A stretch of 22,285 bases of DNA, taken from contig CAMDBZ010000006.1 in NCBI GenBank assembly GCA_945889565.1, forward strand, positions 1 to 22,285. Direction: 5' to 3'. The stretch is from Thermoflexus hugenholtzii JAD2. Lineage in GTDB: Bacteria; Chloroflexota; Dehalococcoidia; UBA2979. The translations under genes and the position numbers were made by a program. The notes beneath the pieces are model-generated. The model made no database searches, was not told the DNA's origin, and saw only the letters and a program-made list of their open reading frames with translations. This document shows positions 1 to 6,125 of the stretch, piece by piece (position 1 is the stretch's first letter; each line of letters opens with the position of its first letter).

Positions 1-29
1 CACCAGCGGCGGCTCCTGACGTGTCGCGG

Positions 30-932
30 TCATACGCGCGCGTCGAGGGCGGCCAGTGCATCGAGCGCCTGCGCGTAGCCCATCGGGCGGTGCGGCAGCG
101 GGAAGCGGCGGGAGGGGTCGCGGCAGACCTGCGGCTCGCGCAGCGTCTCCAGCAGCAGGCGCGTTTCGCGGCGCGGCAGGCGCGCGAGCGTCCACGCGAC
201 GTGCTCGCCGACGGGTTCGCCCCACGTCGGCAATGGCACGTACACGCGGCGGCGGCCGTGCGCGCGGCCCCAGCCGCGCACGACCGCGCCGAAGCTGAGC
301 CGCTCCGCGCCGCAGATGTCGAAGGAGCGGCCGTCGAGCTCGTGGTTGGTGGCGGCGATGCGCAGCGCCTCGGCGACGTCGCTGAGCGCGACGGGCTCGA
401 CGGGCACGCGCCGCCACGCGAACAGCGGTACGACGGGCGAGCGGTCGACGAGGCGGCGCATCAGCTCGAACAGCGTGCCCCCGCGGCCCACGATGAGCGG
501 CGCGCGCAAGATCACGTGGCGCAGCCCGGACTGGCGGATCGCGAGCTCGGTGGCCCAGCGCGCGACGAGGTACGTGGACGCCGACGTATCGGACGCGCCG
601 ACGCACCCAAGGAAGACGACGCGCTGCACGCCCGCGGCGCGCGCGGCGATGAGCGCGTTCTGCACCGCATCGAGGTCGTTCGCGACGACGTCGCCGGGGC
701 GCGCGAGCGTGTGCACGAGGTAGACGAGCGTGTCTGCGCCGCGCATGGCGGCGTCGACGCCGCGCCGGGTGAGCAGATCGGCGGTGACGGCCTCGACGCC
801 CTGATCGCGCAGGCGTACGGCCTCGAACTCGCGCCGCACGAGCGCGCGCACGGGCGGCGTGCCCTCGGTGCGCGCGAAGTCGGCGAGGAGGGCGCGGCCG
901 ACGAAGCCGGATGCGCCGGCGACGAGGATCAT
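30..932 (-). CDS. NAD(P)-binding atypical short-chain dehydrogenase / NmrA-NDUFA9-like epimerase family protein
   Basis: The protein opens with MILVAGASGFVG, a Rossmann-fold dinucleotide-binding motif (GxxGxxG, residues about 6-12) directly after the first beta strand. This is typical of atypical SDRs such as the NmrA and NDUFA9-like groups. The middle section (VVFLGCVGAS, then a Y-x3-W-x2-E segment and LRAPLIVG) follows the usual SDR plan, but the classical YxxxK is not evident, so catalysis is uncertain. At 300 aa the length fits this family. I chose ATG at 932 because it lies just before the glycine motif. An in-frame GTG at 953 would add seven residues (GGPFPP-like) with no homology value. 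No clear Shine-Dalgarno precedes the ATG. Instead a (TGGG)4 tract lies 12 bases upstream. The gene is divergent from the toxin-antitoxin pair. Substrate unknown. Confidence 0.85.
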   Translation of the reverse strand: MILVAGASGFVGRALLADFARTEGTPPVRALVRREFEAVRLRDQGVEAVTADLLTRRGVDAAMRGADTLVYLVHTLARPGDVVANDLDAVQNALIAARAAGVQRVVFLGCVGASDTSASTYLVARWATELAIRQSGLRHVILRAPLIVGRGGTLFELMRRLVDRSPVVPLFAWRRVPVEPVALSDVAEALRIAATNHELDGRSFDICGAERLSFGAVVRGWGRAHGRRRVYVPLPTWGEPVGEHVAWTLARLPRRETRLLLETLREPQVCRDPSRRFPLPHRPMGYAQALDALAALDARV

Positions 933-944
933 GGGAGGGAAGGG

Positions 945-960
945 CCCACCCACCCACCCA
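945..960 (-). repeat. (TGGG)4 tetranucleotide tract, canonical G3T G-quadruplex motif
   Basis: The plus strand reads four perfect CCCA units. The minus strand, which is the coding sense of the neighbouring dehydrogenase, therefore carries four GGG runs separated by single T residues, the textbook parallel-quadruplex arrangement. It lies 12 bases upstream of the ATG at 932, within the likely leader. Repeat and position are seen directly. Folding and regulation are inferred. Confidence 0.8.
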
Positions 961-967
961 CGGAATG

Positions 968-984
968 CGGGGGCTGCGCCCCCG
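968..984. repeat. Perfect 7-bp GC hairpin in the divergent intergenic region
   Basis: CGGGGGC (968-974) pairs perfectly with GCCCCCG (978-984) around a TGC loop. It lies between the divergent dehydrogenase and toxin genes. No T tract follows on either strand, so a classical intrinsic terminator is not supported. Its core GGGGCTNCGCCCC also occurs in the hairpin at 21293-21313, suggesting a dispersed intergenic repeat type. Confidence 0.6.
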
Positions 985-1008
985 AGCCGATTCCAGGCAA
1001 CATGAGTA

Positions 1009-1036
1009 TTGACGAAATAGTAGTCATAGGTAATAT
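1009..1036 (+). promoter_or_regulatory. Candidate promoter and operator of the toxin-antitoxin operon
   Basis: TTGACG (1009-1014) is followed after 16 bases by TAATAT (1031-1036), a reasonable -35/-10 pair. The hexamer ends seven bases before the toxin ATG, so transcription may begin at or next to that codon. An inverted repeat TGAC-N9-GTCA (1010-1026) overlaps the -35 and spacer, where autoregulatory antitoxins usually bind. The stretch 985-1040 is strikingly AT-rich against its surroundings. Confidence 0.5.
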
Positions 1037-1042
1037 AGGGCG

Positions 1043-1405
1043 ATGTGGGAGGTCGAGTTTACGGACCAGTTCGAGGAGTGGTGGGACGAGCTGACCGCAG
1101 AACAGCAGGGTGCAGTGCGGGCGCGCGTGAACCTGCTGCGACGAGACGGTCCAGAGCTCGGGCGTCCTTCCGTCGATCGAGTCGTGACTTCGCGGCATTC
1201 GAACATGAAGGAACTGAGGACGTCGGAAGGCGGAGCGCTGCGCGTGCTGTTCGCATTCGATCCGCTGCGCCACGCGATTCTCCTGTTGGGTGGGAACAAG
1301 ACCGGTCGATGGAATGAATGGTACCGGGTGGCCGTTCCGCTGGCTGATGATCGCTACGACGAGCACCTTGCGACGATCCGGAGGGAAGGAGCGACCGATG
1401 CCTAA
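1043..1405 (+). CDS. RelE/HigB-type (Gp49-like) toxin
   Basis: This 120-aa protein resembles the phage-derived Gp49-like/HigB branch of the RelE/ParE toxin superfamily, which are usually ribosome-dependent mRNA interferases. Family-like features are the N-terminal WEVEFTDQFEEWW segment, the central MKELRTSEGGALRVLFAFDP strand pair with its conserved arginine, and the following AILLLGGNKTG strand. The start is ATG at 1043, with a weak AGGG at 1037-1040 or possibly a leaderless transcript. Its last eight bases overlap the antitoxin gene, so the two are translationally coupled, toxin first as in HigBA systems. Base composition is visibly less GC-rich than the neighbours, consistent with horizontal acquisition. 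Family assignment is by motif recognition. The RNA target is unknown. Confidence 0.85.
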   Translation: MWEVEFTDQFEEWWDELTAEQQGAVRARVNLLRRDGPELGRPSVDRVVTSRHSNMKELRTSEGGALRVLFAFDPLRHAILLLGGNKTGRWNEWYRVAVPLADDRYDEHLATIRREGATDA

Positions 1406-1739
1406 GACGAAGAACTGGCGTGTGCTGGACGCGCAGGTCATGGCGCGGCCCGGTGCTGCCGAACAACAGGAGCGGCTGCGGCTGGAGACGCTCGCTGAGT
1501 ACGGGCTGTACCAGCTGCGCCAGGATGCGGCGCTCTCGCAGGTCGAGGTGGCGGACCGGCTGGGCGTGACGCAGTCGGCGATCTCAAAGCTCGAGCACGC
1601 GGGCGACGTGCGGGTCTCAACGCTGCAGCACTACATCGAGGCGTTGGGCGGTCGGCTGGAGCTGCGTGCCTGCTTCGGCGACGAGGCGGTGCTGCTGCAC
1701 ATCGGTGAGCCGATTCCTGACGACAGCGACGACTCTTAG
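1398..1739 (+). CDS. XRE/HigA-type helix-turn-helix antitoxin
   Basis: A 113-aa protein whose C-terminal half holds an XRE/Cro-type helix-turn-helix. The stretch QVEVADRLGVTQSAISKLEH (about residues 48-67) has the canonical Q-x3-A-x3-G-x4-I-S-x-E spacing. It is expected to neutralise the upstream toxin by direct binding and to repress the shared promoter. ATG at 1398 is preceded by a strong GGAAGGAG with seven bases of spacing, inside the toxin reading frame. The longer in-frame ORF beginning at 1290 is rejected because it lies within the toxin gene and lacks such a site. The N-terminal ~40 residues are the likely toxin-binding part. The C terminus is acidic (PDDSDDS). Confidence 0.9.
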   Translation: MPKTKNWRVLDAQVMARPGAAEQQERLRLETLAEYGLYQLRQDAALSQVEVADRLGVTQSAISKLEHAGDVRVSTLQHYIEALGGRLELRACFGDEAVLLHIGEPIPDDSDDS

Positions 1740-1743
1740 CCTG

Positions 1744-2184
1744 TCACGGCAACTGCGCGAGCGAATCCAGCAGCGGCGGGCCGAGGCGGATGCCGAGCGC
1801 GCGCCACTCCTCGGCGGTGAGCCGGGCTGCCTCGCTCAGGATCTCGGCGCAGGCAGCGCGTAGCTGAACGAAGTACGCCGAGGACGCCGGACTCGCGCCC
1901 GAATCTCCAGCCCCTCCGAGCACCCTGCCGCAGTGCAGCACGACGCTGAGCGAGGCCTGCCAGGGCGTGGTGCTGGAGACGACTCTCGGCTGCTCGGCCA
2001 GGACGGTCAGCCCGGCCGCGATCGGCTTGGCGTGGCGTGCGACGAGGTCCTGCACGTCCGGCAGCACCAATGATCCGGTGGTGCCGCGGTGGGGCTCGGT
2101 CGATGTCCGCTGCTCGCAACCCGTCAGCAACGCAAGCGATATGGCCAAGACGAGCGACGCGGTCGTTCCCGCGGTCGAGTTCAC
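1744..2184 (-). CDS. Small predicted lipoprotein of unknown function
   Basis: The 146-aa product has a type II signal peptide: a hydrophobic stretch (SLVLAISLALL, residues 10-20) ends in the lipobox LTGC with Cys23 as the lipidated residue. The mature part contains VLHCGRVLG and AACAEIL segments, so two further cysteines could pair outside the cytoplasm. I do not recognise a domain. The GTG start at 2184 overlaps the ilvD TGA as GTGA (2181-2184), so its translation is probably coupled to ilvD. It ends four bases from the antitoxin stop, in convergent orientation. The coupling is seen in the sequence. A functional link to branched-chain amino acid synthesis is not implied. Confidence 0.75.
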   Translation of the reverse strand: MNSTAGTTASLVLAISLALLTGCEQRTSTEPHRGTTGSLVLPDVQDLVARHAKPIAAGLTVLAEQPRVVSSTTPWQASLSVVLHCGRVLGGAGDSGASPASSAYFVQLRAACAEILSEAARLTAEEWRALGIRLGPPLLDSLAQLP

Positions 2185-3854
2185 CCCGTGACCGCCCCCT
2201 CGCTCGCTGACGACACGACGCGGGCGTACTTGGCGAAGACGCCGTTGGCGTAGCGGGGGGCGGGGGCGGTCCAGCTGGCGAGGCGGCGGGCGAGCTCGCC
2301 GTCCGGGAGTTCGACGTCGAGGCGGCGGTTGGGGATGTCGATAGTGACGGTGTCGCCGTCGCGGAGGGCGGCGATGGGGCCGCCGACGGCGGCCTCCGGG
2401 GCGACGTGGCCGGCCATCAGGCCGCGCGTGGCGCCGGAGAAGCGGCCGTCCGTGAGCAGCGCGACGGTCTCGCCGAGGCCCTCGCCGACGAGCGCAGCGG
2501 TGACGCCGAGCATCTCGCGCATGCCGGGACCGCCGCGCGGGCCCTCGTAACGGATCACGACGACGTCGTTCGGCTGGATCTGGCGCGCGGCGACGGCGGC
2601 GAACGCGTCCTCCTCGCGCTCGAAGACGCGTGCGGGGCCGCGGTGGTGCATGCGCTCGTGGCCGGCGACCTTGATCACGCAGCCCTCAGGCGCGAGGTTG
2701 CCCTTGAGGATGACGAGTCCGCCGGTGGCCTTGAGCGCGCGCTCCACGGGGAGGATCACGTCCTGGCCGGGCGTCTCGACGGCGGCCGCGGCCTCCTGCG
2801 CGATGGTCTTGCCGCTGACCGTCATCACGTCGCCGTGGAGCTTGCCGGCGGCGAGCAGGCGCTGCGCGAGCAGCGGCGTGCCGCCGGCGCGATCCATGTC
2901 GAGCGCGACGTAGCGGCCGCCGGGGCGCAGGTCGCCGATGAGCGGCGTGCGCTCGCTGATCACGTCGAAGTCATCGATGTCGAGCGGCACGCCGGCCTCG
3001 CGGGCGATGGCGAGCAGGTGCAGCACGACGTTCGTCGAGCCGCCGGTGGAGGCGGCGGCGATGATGCCGTTCTCCAGCGCTGCGCGCGTGACGATGTCGC
3101 GCGGGAGCACGCCGCGGCGCAGCACGTCCATGACGAGCGCGCCCGCGCGCTCGCCGATGTCGTCCTTGCGCGGGTCGGTGGCGCCGGGGCTGGAGCTGCC
3201 CATCGGCGCGAGGCCGATGAACTCGGTGACGATGGCCATCGTGTTCGCGGTGTACTGCGCGCCGCACGCGCCGGCGCCGGGGCACGCGGCGTGCTCGAGC
3301 GCTTCGAGCTGCGCGTCCGTGATCGTGCCGGCGGCGTGCTGGCCGATGCCTTCGAAGACGTCCTGGATGGTGATGTCGCGGTCTTCGTAGCGGCCGGGGG
3401 CGATCGACCCGGAGTAGAGCACGAGGCCGGGGATGTTGAGGCGCAGCAGCGCCATCGATGCGGCGGGGATGGTCTTGTCGCAGCCGACGATCACGACGAC
3501 GGCGTCGAAGGAGTAGCCGATGCCGCACAGCTCGATGGAGTCCGCGATCAGCTCGCGGCTGATCAGCGAGGCTTTCATGCCTTCGGTGCCCATGGAGATA
3601 CCGTCGGAGATCGACACGGTGTTGACCTCCATCGGCGTGCCGCCCGCGGCGCGAACGCCGGCCATCACGCGCTGCGCGAGCGCGCGCTGGCTGAAGTTGC
3701 ACGGCATGGTGCCGATCCACTCGTGCACCACCATGACGAGCGGCCGGCGCAGTGCCTCGGCGTCCAGGCCGACGGCGTGGAAGTAGGAGCGCGTGGCGGC
3801 GCGGCCGGGGCCGTCGACGAGGGTGCGGCTGCGGTGACGGGGATCGAAGGGCAT
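2181..3854 (-). CDS. ilvD: Dihydroxy-acid dehydratase
   Basis: IlvD dehydrates 2,3-dihydroxy-isovalerate and 2,3-dihydroxy-3-methylvalerate to the 2-oxo acids in valine, leucine and isoleucine synthesis. The 557-aa length is normal. Visible signatures are MPCN (Cys52), GCDKTIPA (Cys125), ACGAQYTANTMA (Cys197), STGGSTNVVLHL and DGRFSGATRG. The three spaced cysteines match the [2Fe-2S] type. The protein could also belong to the related sugar-acid dehydratases (EDD/xylonate), but the overall pattern is closest to IlvD. ATG at 3854 is preceded by AGGAG with eight bases of spacing. Upstream in-frame codons overlap a palindromic intergenic repeat and are not coding. The stop overlaps the start of the lipoprotein gene. 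No ilvB, ilvC or leu genes are in the window. Confidence 0.95.
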   Translation of the reverse strand: MPFDPRHRSRTLVDGPGRAATRSYFHAVGLDAEALRRPLVMVVHEWIGTMPCNFSQRALAQRVMAGVRAAGGTPMEVNTVSISDGISMGTEGMKASLISRELIADSIELCGIGYSFDAVVVIVGCDKTIPAASMALLRLNIPGLVLYSGSIAPGRYEDRDITIQDVFEGIGQHAAGTITDAQLEALEHAACPGAGACGAQYTANTMAIVTEFIGLAPMGSSSPGATDPRKDDIGERAGALVMDVLRRGVLPRDIVTRAALENGIIAAASTGGSTNVVLHLLAIAREAGVPLDIDDFDVISERTPLIGDLRPGGRYVALDMDRAGGTPLLAQRLLAAGKLHGDVMTVSGKTIAQEAAAAVETPGQDVILPVERALKATGGLVILKGNLAPEGCVIKVAGHERMHHRGPARVFEREEDAFAAVAARQIQPNDVVVIRYEGPRGGPGMREMLGVTAALVGEGLGETVALLTDGRFSGATRGLMAGHVAPEAAVGGPIAALRDGDTVTIDIPNRRLDVELPDGELARRLASWTAPAPRYANGVFAKYARVVSSASEGAVTG

Positions 3855-3947
3855 CGCGTCGGCTCCTGGTTCGTGGTCGGTCGGGTTGGTCGTGTGCGGG
3901 CTCGCGGGCGAATCGTAGCAGCGCACGGGGGAGCCCTCACCCCCCGG

Positions 3948-3978
3948 CCCCCTCTCCCCGCGCGGCGGGGCGAGGGGG
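3948..3978. repeat. REP-like intergenic palindrome (CCCCCTCTCCCCGC arms)
   Basis: CCCCCTCTCCCCGC (3948-3961) pairs with the complementary arm at 3965-3978 in 13 of 14 positions around a three-base loop. It lies between the divergent ilvD and universal stress genes. Sequences of the CCCTCACCCCCGGCCCCTCTCCC kind are, from general knowledge, abundant dispersed repeats in several GC-rich genomes, including Chloroflexota. No T tract follows, so it is more likely a REP-like element than a terminator. Confidence 0.7.
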
Positions 3979-4052
3979 AGATTGCGCAGCGCCGGGCCGA
4001 AGGTCATGGGACCGCTGGGCGGATGGCTGCGGTCCGGTAGCGCACGCGTGCC

Positions 4053-4058
4053 TATAAT
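4053..4058 (+). promoter_or_regulatory. Consensus -10 box (TATAAT) for the universal stress protein gene
   Basis: A perfect TATAAT lies 48 bases upstream of the predicted TTG start, predicting transcription from about 4065 and a leader of about 40 bases. No good -35 hexamer is visible 16-18 bases upstream. This could mean an activator or an extended element is needed. Confidence 0.55.
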
Positions 4059-4105
4059 CCAACGATAATGCTCCGGCGGGAGTGCGCGGAACGTGGGGAG
4101 GCACC

Positions 4106-4591
4106 TTGTACCAGAAGATCATGGTCACGCTCGACGGCTCGGAGCTCGCCGACGTCGCGCTTCCGCACGCGAGTACGGTGGCGAAGTCGGCCGGAGCGGC
4201 GGTCGTGGTCATGCAGGTGATCGACTCGGTGGCGCAGATCATGAGCCAGCTTGCGCCGGCGACGATTGAGCCGATGGCGTCCGGGGCGATGACGGCGGAG
4301 CTGGCGGAGGAGTTGGTGGCGGGCCAGCGCGCCGAGCCGCAGGCGAACGTCGACAAGGCGAAGGCGCGGCTTGAGGCCGACGGCGTTGCGAACGTGACGA
4401 CGCTGATCGCCGAGGGCCGGCCTGGCGAGGCGATCGTCGACGCGGCGGCGGAGCAGGGCTGCGACCTGATCGTGATCGCAACACACGGGCGGTCCGGGTT
4501 CGGCCGCGTGCTGCTGGGCTCGGTGGCAGAGCACGTGGCGCGACACGCGGAGCACGCGGGTGTGCTGCTGGTGCGGGCGCAGAAGAAGTAG
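4106..4591 (+). CDS. Universal stress protein (UspA family), ATP-binding type
   Basis: A single UspA domain of 161 aa. It begins YQKIMVTLDGSELADVALPHA, the typical first strand with the nucleotide-contacting Asp, and ends with THGRSGFGRVLLGSVAEHV. This last segment contains the G-2x-G-9x-G(S/T)-type ATP-binding loop, so it belongs to the ATP-binding rather than the UspA-like non-binding group. Such cytoplasmic dimers help cells under starvation or redox stress, but the exact role is unknown. I chose TTG at 4106 because GGGGAGG lies five bases upstream and the family N terminus starts here. The GTG at 4082 would add eight unrelated residues. It is convergent with the DUF3090 gene, with about 27 bases between the stops. 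Confidence 0.92.
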   Translation: MYQKIMVTLDGSELADVALPHASTVAKSAGAAVVVMQVIDSVAQIMSQLAPATIEPMASGAMTAELAEELVAGQRAEPQANVDKAKARLEADGVANVTTLIAEGRPGEAIVDAAAEQGCDLIVIATHGRSGFGRVLLGSVAEHVARHAEHAGVLLVRAQKK

Positions 4592-4618
4592 CGGGCACGC
4601 AACGGGAGTGCGGCGCCG

Positions 4619-5212
4619 CTAGTCGGTATCCTCGTCTTCGTCGCTCTCGTCGTCATCCTCGGTGTCGTCGTCGGCGGCTTCGCTCGCTTCGTCGCGCGCG
4701 GGCAGCGGCAGTTCCTTCGAGTGGCCGTTGGAGCCGGGGCAGAAGTGCTGGCCGGCGCCCTCCAGCGCCTGGCCGCACAGCGGGCAGAGCGGGCGGCCGG
4801 CAGCGACGACGTTTTCGATGATGCGCACGAGCGCGAGCGCGCCTGAGCGCCCGCACTCCAGGCGCACGGTCGGCGACTCGCCGCGCTCCAATCCGGGGGC
4901 GTCGTCGGCGAGCAGCACGATGCAGTCGCGGTCGGCGTCGAAGTCAAGGCCGAGGCGTACGACGTGCAGCTCGACGTCCGGGTGGTCGGCGAAGGCGCCG
5001 ACCGGCATGGCGCGGGTGGCGGGGCGTCCACGGTCGCGGGATCGCTCGGCGAGCAGCTGGGAGATCGCGCGGCCGAGCGCGGCGAGCTGCTGTTTCTCCA
5101 TCCAGAGCGCGAGGAACTGCTCCCCGGCACGAGCGCGCAGGCGGAACGTGCGGTTCCCGGGCTCGCCGATCGCCTCGGCGTCCACAGCATCGATGAGGCC
5201 GAAGTCGATCAC
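4619..5212 (-). CDS. DUF3090 family protein
   Basis: The 197-aa product matches DUF3090 (TIGR03847-like), a conserved family of unknown function in Actinomycetota and some Chloroflexota. Recognisable family segments are VIDFG at the start, GEPGNRTFRLRA near residue 20, LWMEKQQLAALG, then a C-terminal CPLCGQALEG with a second Cys in HFCPGSNGH. These three cysteines and nearby histidines could bind a metal. A highly acidic tail (DDDTEDDDESDEDEDTD) ends the protein. GTG at 5212 is preceded by GGGAG with five bases of spacing and gives the family N terminus. The upstream extension to 5431 is low-complexity and rejected. The neighbours here are a stress protein and a two-component system. I do not see the phosphatase gene that often accompanies this family. 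Confidence 0.85.
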   Translation of the reverse strand: MIDFGLIDAVDAEAIGEPGNRTFRLRARAGEQFLALWMEKQQLAALGRAISQLLAERSRDRGRPATRAMPVGAFADHPDVELHVVRLGLDFDADRDCIVLLADDAPGLERGESPTVRLECGRSGALALVRIIENVVAAGRPLCPLCGQALEGAGQHFCPGSNGHSKELPLPARDEASEAADDDTEDDDESDEDEDTD

Positions 5213-5417
5213 GTGTGCTCCCGCCGCCGAGCGGTGAGCGTATGGAAGGCCCCTGCGGGGGTCAACTCGGTCACTTGCCGTGACGGGCACGGGCCACGGA
5301 GCGGTGGCGGGCACGGGCTGCGCTGCGGCCGCGGGGAGGGTGGGGGTTGGCGCCCGCTCGCGGGTGCCGTCGCGGCACGTAGGGCGGGCCCGGCTTCGGT
5401 GGAAGGGCGCGTGCGCG

Positions 5418-5423
5418 CATACT
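5418..5423 (+). promoter_or_regulatory. Candidate -10 box positioned for a leaderless response-regulator mRNA
   Basis: CATACT ends seven bases before the ATG at 5430 and no Shine-Dalgarno is present, so the transcript may begin at the start codon. No good -35 is visible (CTTCGG at 5394-5399 is the nearest). The 5213-5417 region upstream holds a GGGCACGGGC direct repeat (two copies near 5284-5323) and nothing that looks coding. Confidence 0.4.
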
Positions 5424-5429
5424 GTCGGC

Positions 5430-6125
5430 ATGGCGACGGTGCTGGTGGTGGACGACGATCAGGCGATCCTCGAGGCGGTTTCGTACAACCTGCGACGCGA
5501 CGGGCTGGAGGTGCTGACCGCTGCCGACGGCGTGGCGGGGCTACAGCTCGCCCGCGAGCGCGAGCCGGACCTGATCGTGCTGGACCTGATGCTGCCGCGC
5601 ATGTCCGGGCTGGACGTCTGCCGGGCGGTGCGCGCGGAGCGCGCGGTGCCCATCGTCATGCTCACGGCGCGCGACAGCGAGGCCGACAAGGTGACGGGAT
5701 TGGAGCTGGGCGCGGACGACTACCTGACGAAGCCGTTCTCCATGCGCGAGCTGCGGGCACGCGTGCAGGCGGCGCTGCGGCGCGATCGCATGTCGCGTGC
5801 GGCGGGCGCGGGCGCGCTGCAGGCGGACGTGCTGGTAGGCGGCGCGATCGCGCTCGACGTGACCGCGCACGAGGTGCGGCGCGACGGCGCGGTGGTGGCG
5901 TTGCGCCCGAGGGAGTTCGAGCTGCTGGAGCATCTCATGCGCCACCCGAACCAGGTGCTGACGCGGGAGCGCATCCTGGAAGCGGTGTGGGGCTACACGT
6001 ACACGGGGGAGACGCGCACGGTGGACGTGCACATGCGCTGGCTGCGCGAGAAGCTGGAAGCGGAGCCGGCGCGTCCGCGACAGCTGATGACGGTGCGCGG
6101 CGTGGGCTACAAGTTCGTCCCGTGA
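5430..6125 (+). CDS. OmpR/PhoB-family response regulator
   Basis: The 231-aa protein has an N-terminal receiver domain: acidic pocket VVDDDQ (Asp8-Asp10), phosphoacceptor Asp52 in LIVLDLMLPRMSG, Thr79 in MLTA, and Lys101 in LTKPF. A C-terminal winged-helix DNA-binding domain follows, with REFELLEHLMRHPNQVLTRE, the TVDVHMRWLREKLE recognition region and VRGVGYKF. It acts as a DNA-binding transcription factor phosphorylated by the kinase encoded immediately downstream. Their reading frames overlap by four bases (GTGA). The arrangement and the kinase type resemble PhoB-PhoR or its actinobacterial counterparts, but no phosphate-uptake genes are adjacent, so the signal is not assigned. ATG at 5430 is the family start. 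Confidence 0.95.
   Translation: MATVLVVDDDQAILEAVSYNLRRDGLEVLTAADGVAGLQLAREREPDLIVLDLMLPRMSGLDVCRAVRAERAVPIVMLTARDSEADKVTGLELGADDYLTKPFSMRELRARVQAALRRDRMSRAAGAGALQADVLVGGAIALDVTAHEVRRDGAVVALRPREFELLEHLMRHPNQVLTRERILEAVWGYTYTGETRTVDVHMRWLREKLEAEPARPRQLMTVRGVGYKFVP

Noticed and set aside
945..960. Short CCCA repeats as a CRISPR-like or iteron array
   Set aside because: The unit is only four bases with no spacers, so it is a simple repeat and quadruplex motif, not an array or origin.
3948..3978. Intrinsic terminator at the GC palindrome
   Set aside because: It lies between two divergently transcribed genes and has no T tract on either strand, so termination is not its obvious role.
2406..4040. 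A 544-codon frame antisense to ilvD
   Set aside because: Composition is His/Ala/Arg/Asp-rich without motifs, and it covers the recognisable ilvD on the other strand.
4619..5431. Long version of the DUF3090 protein starting at 5431
   Set aside because: The first ~73 residues are low-complexity and unlike the family. GTG at 5212 has a good Shine-Dalgarno.
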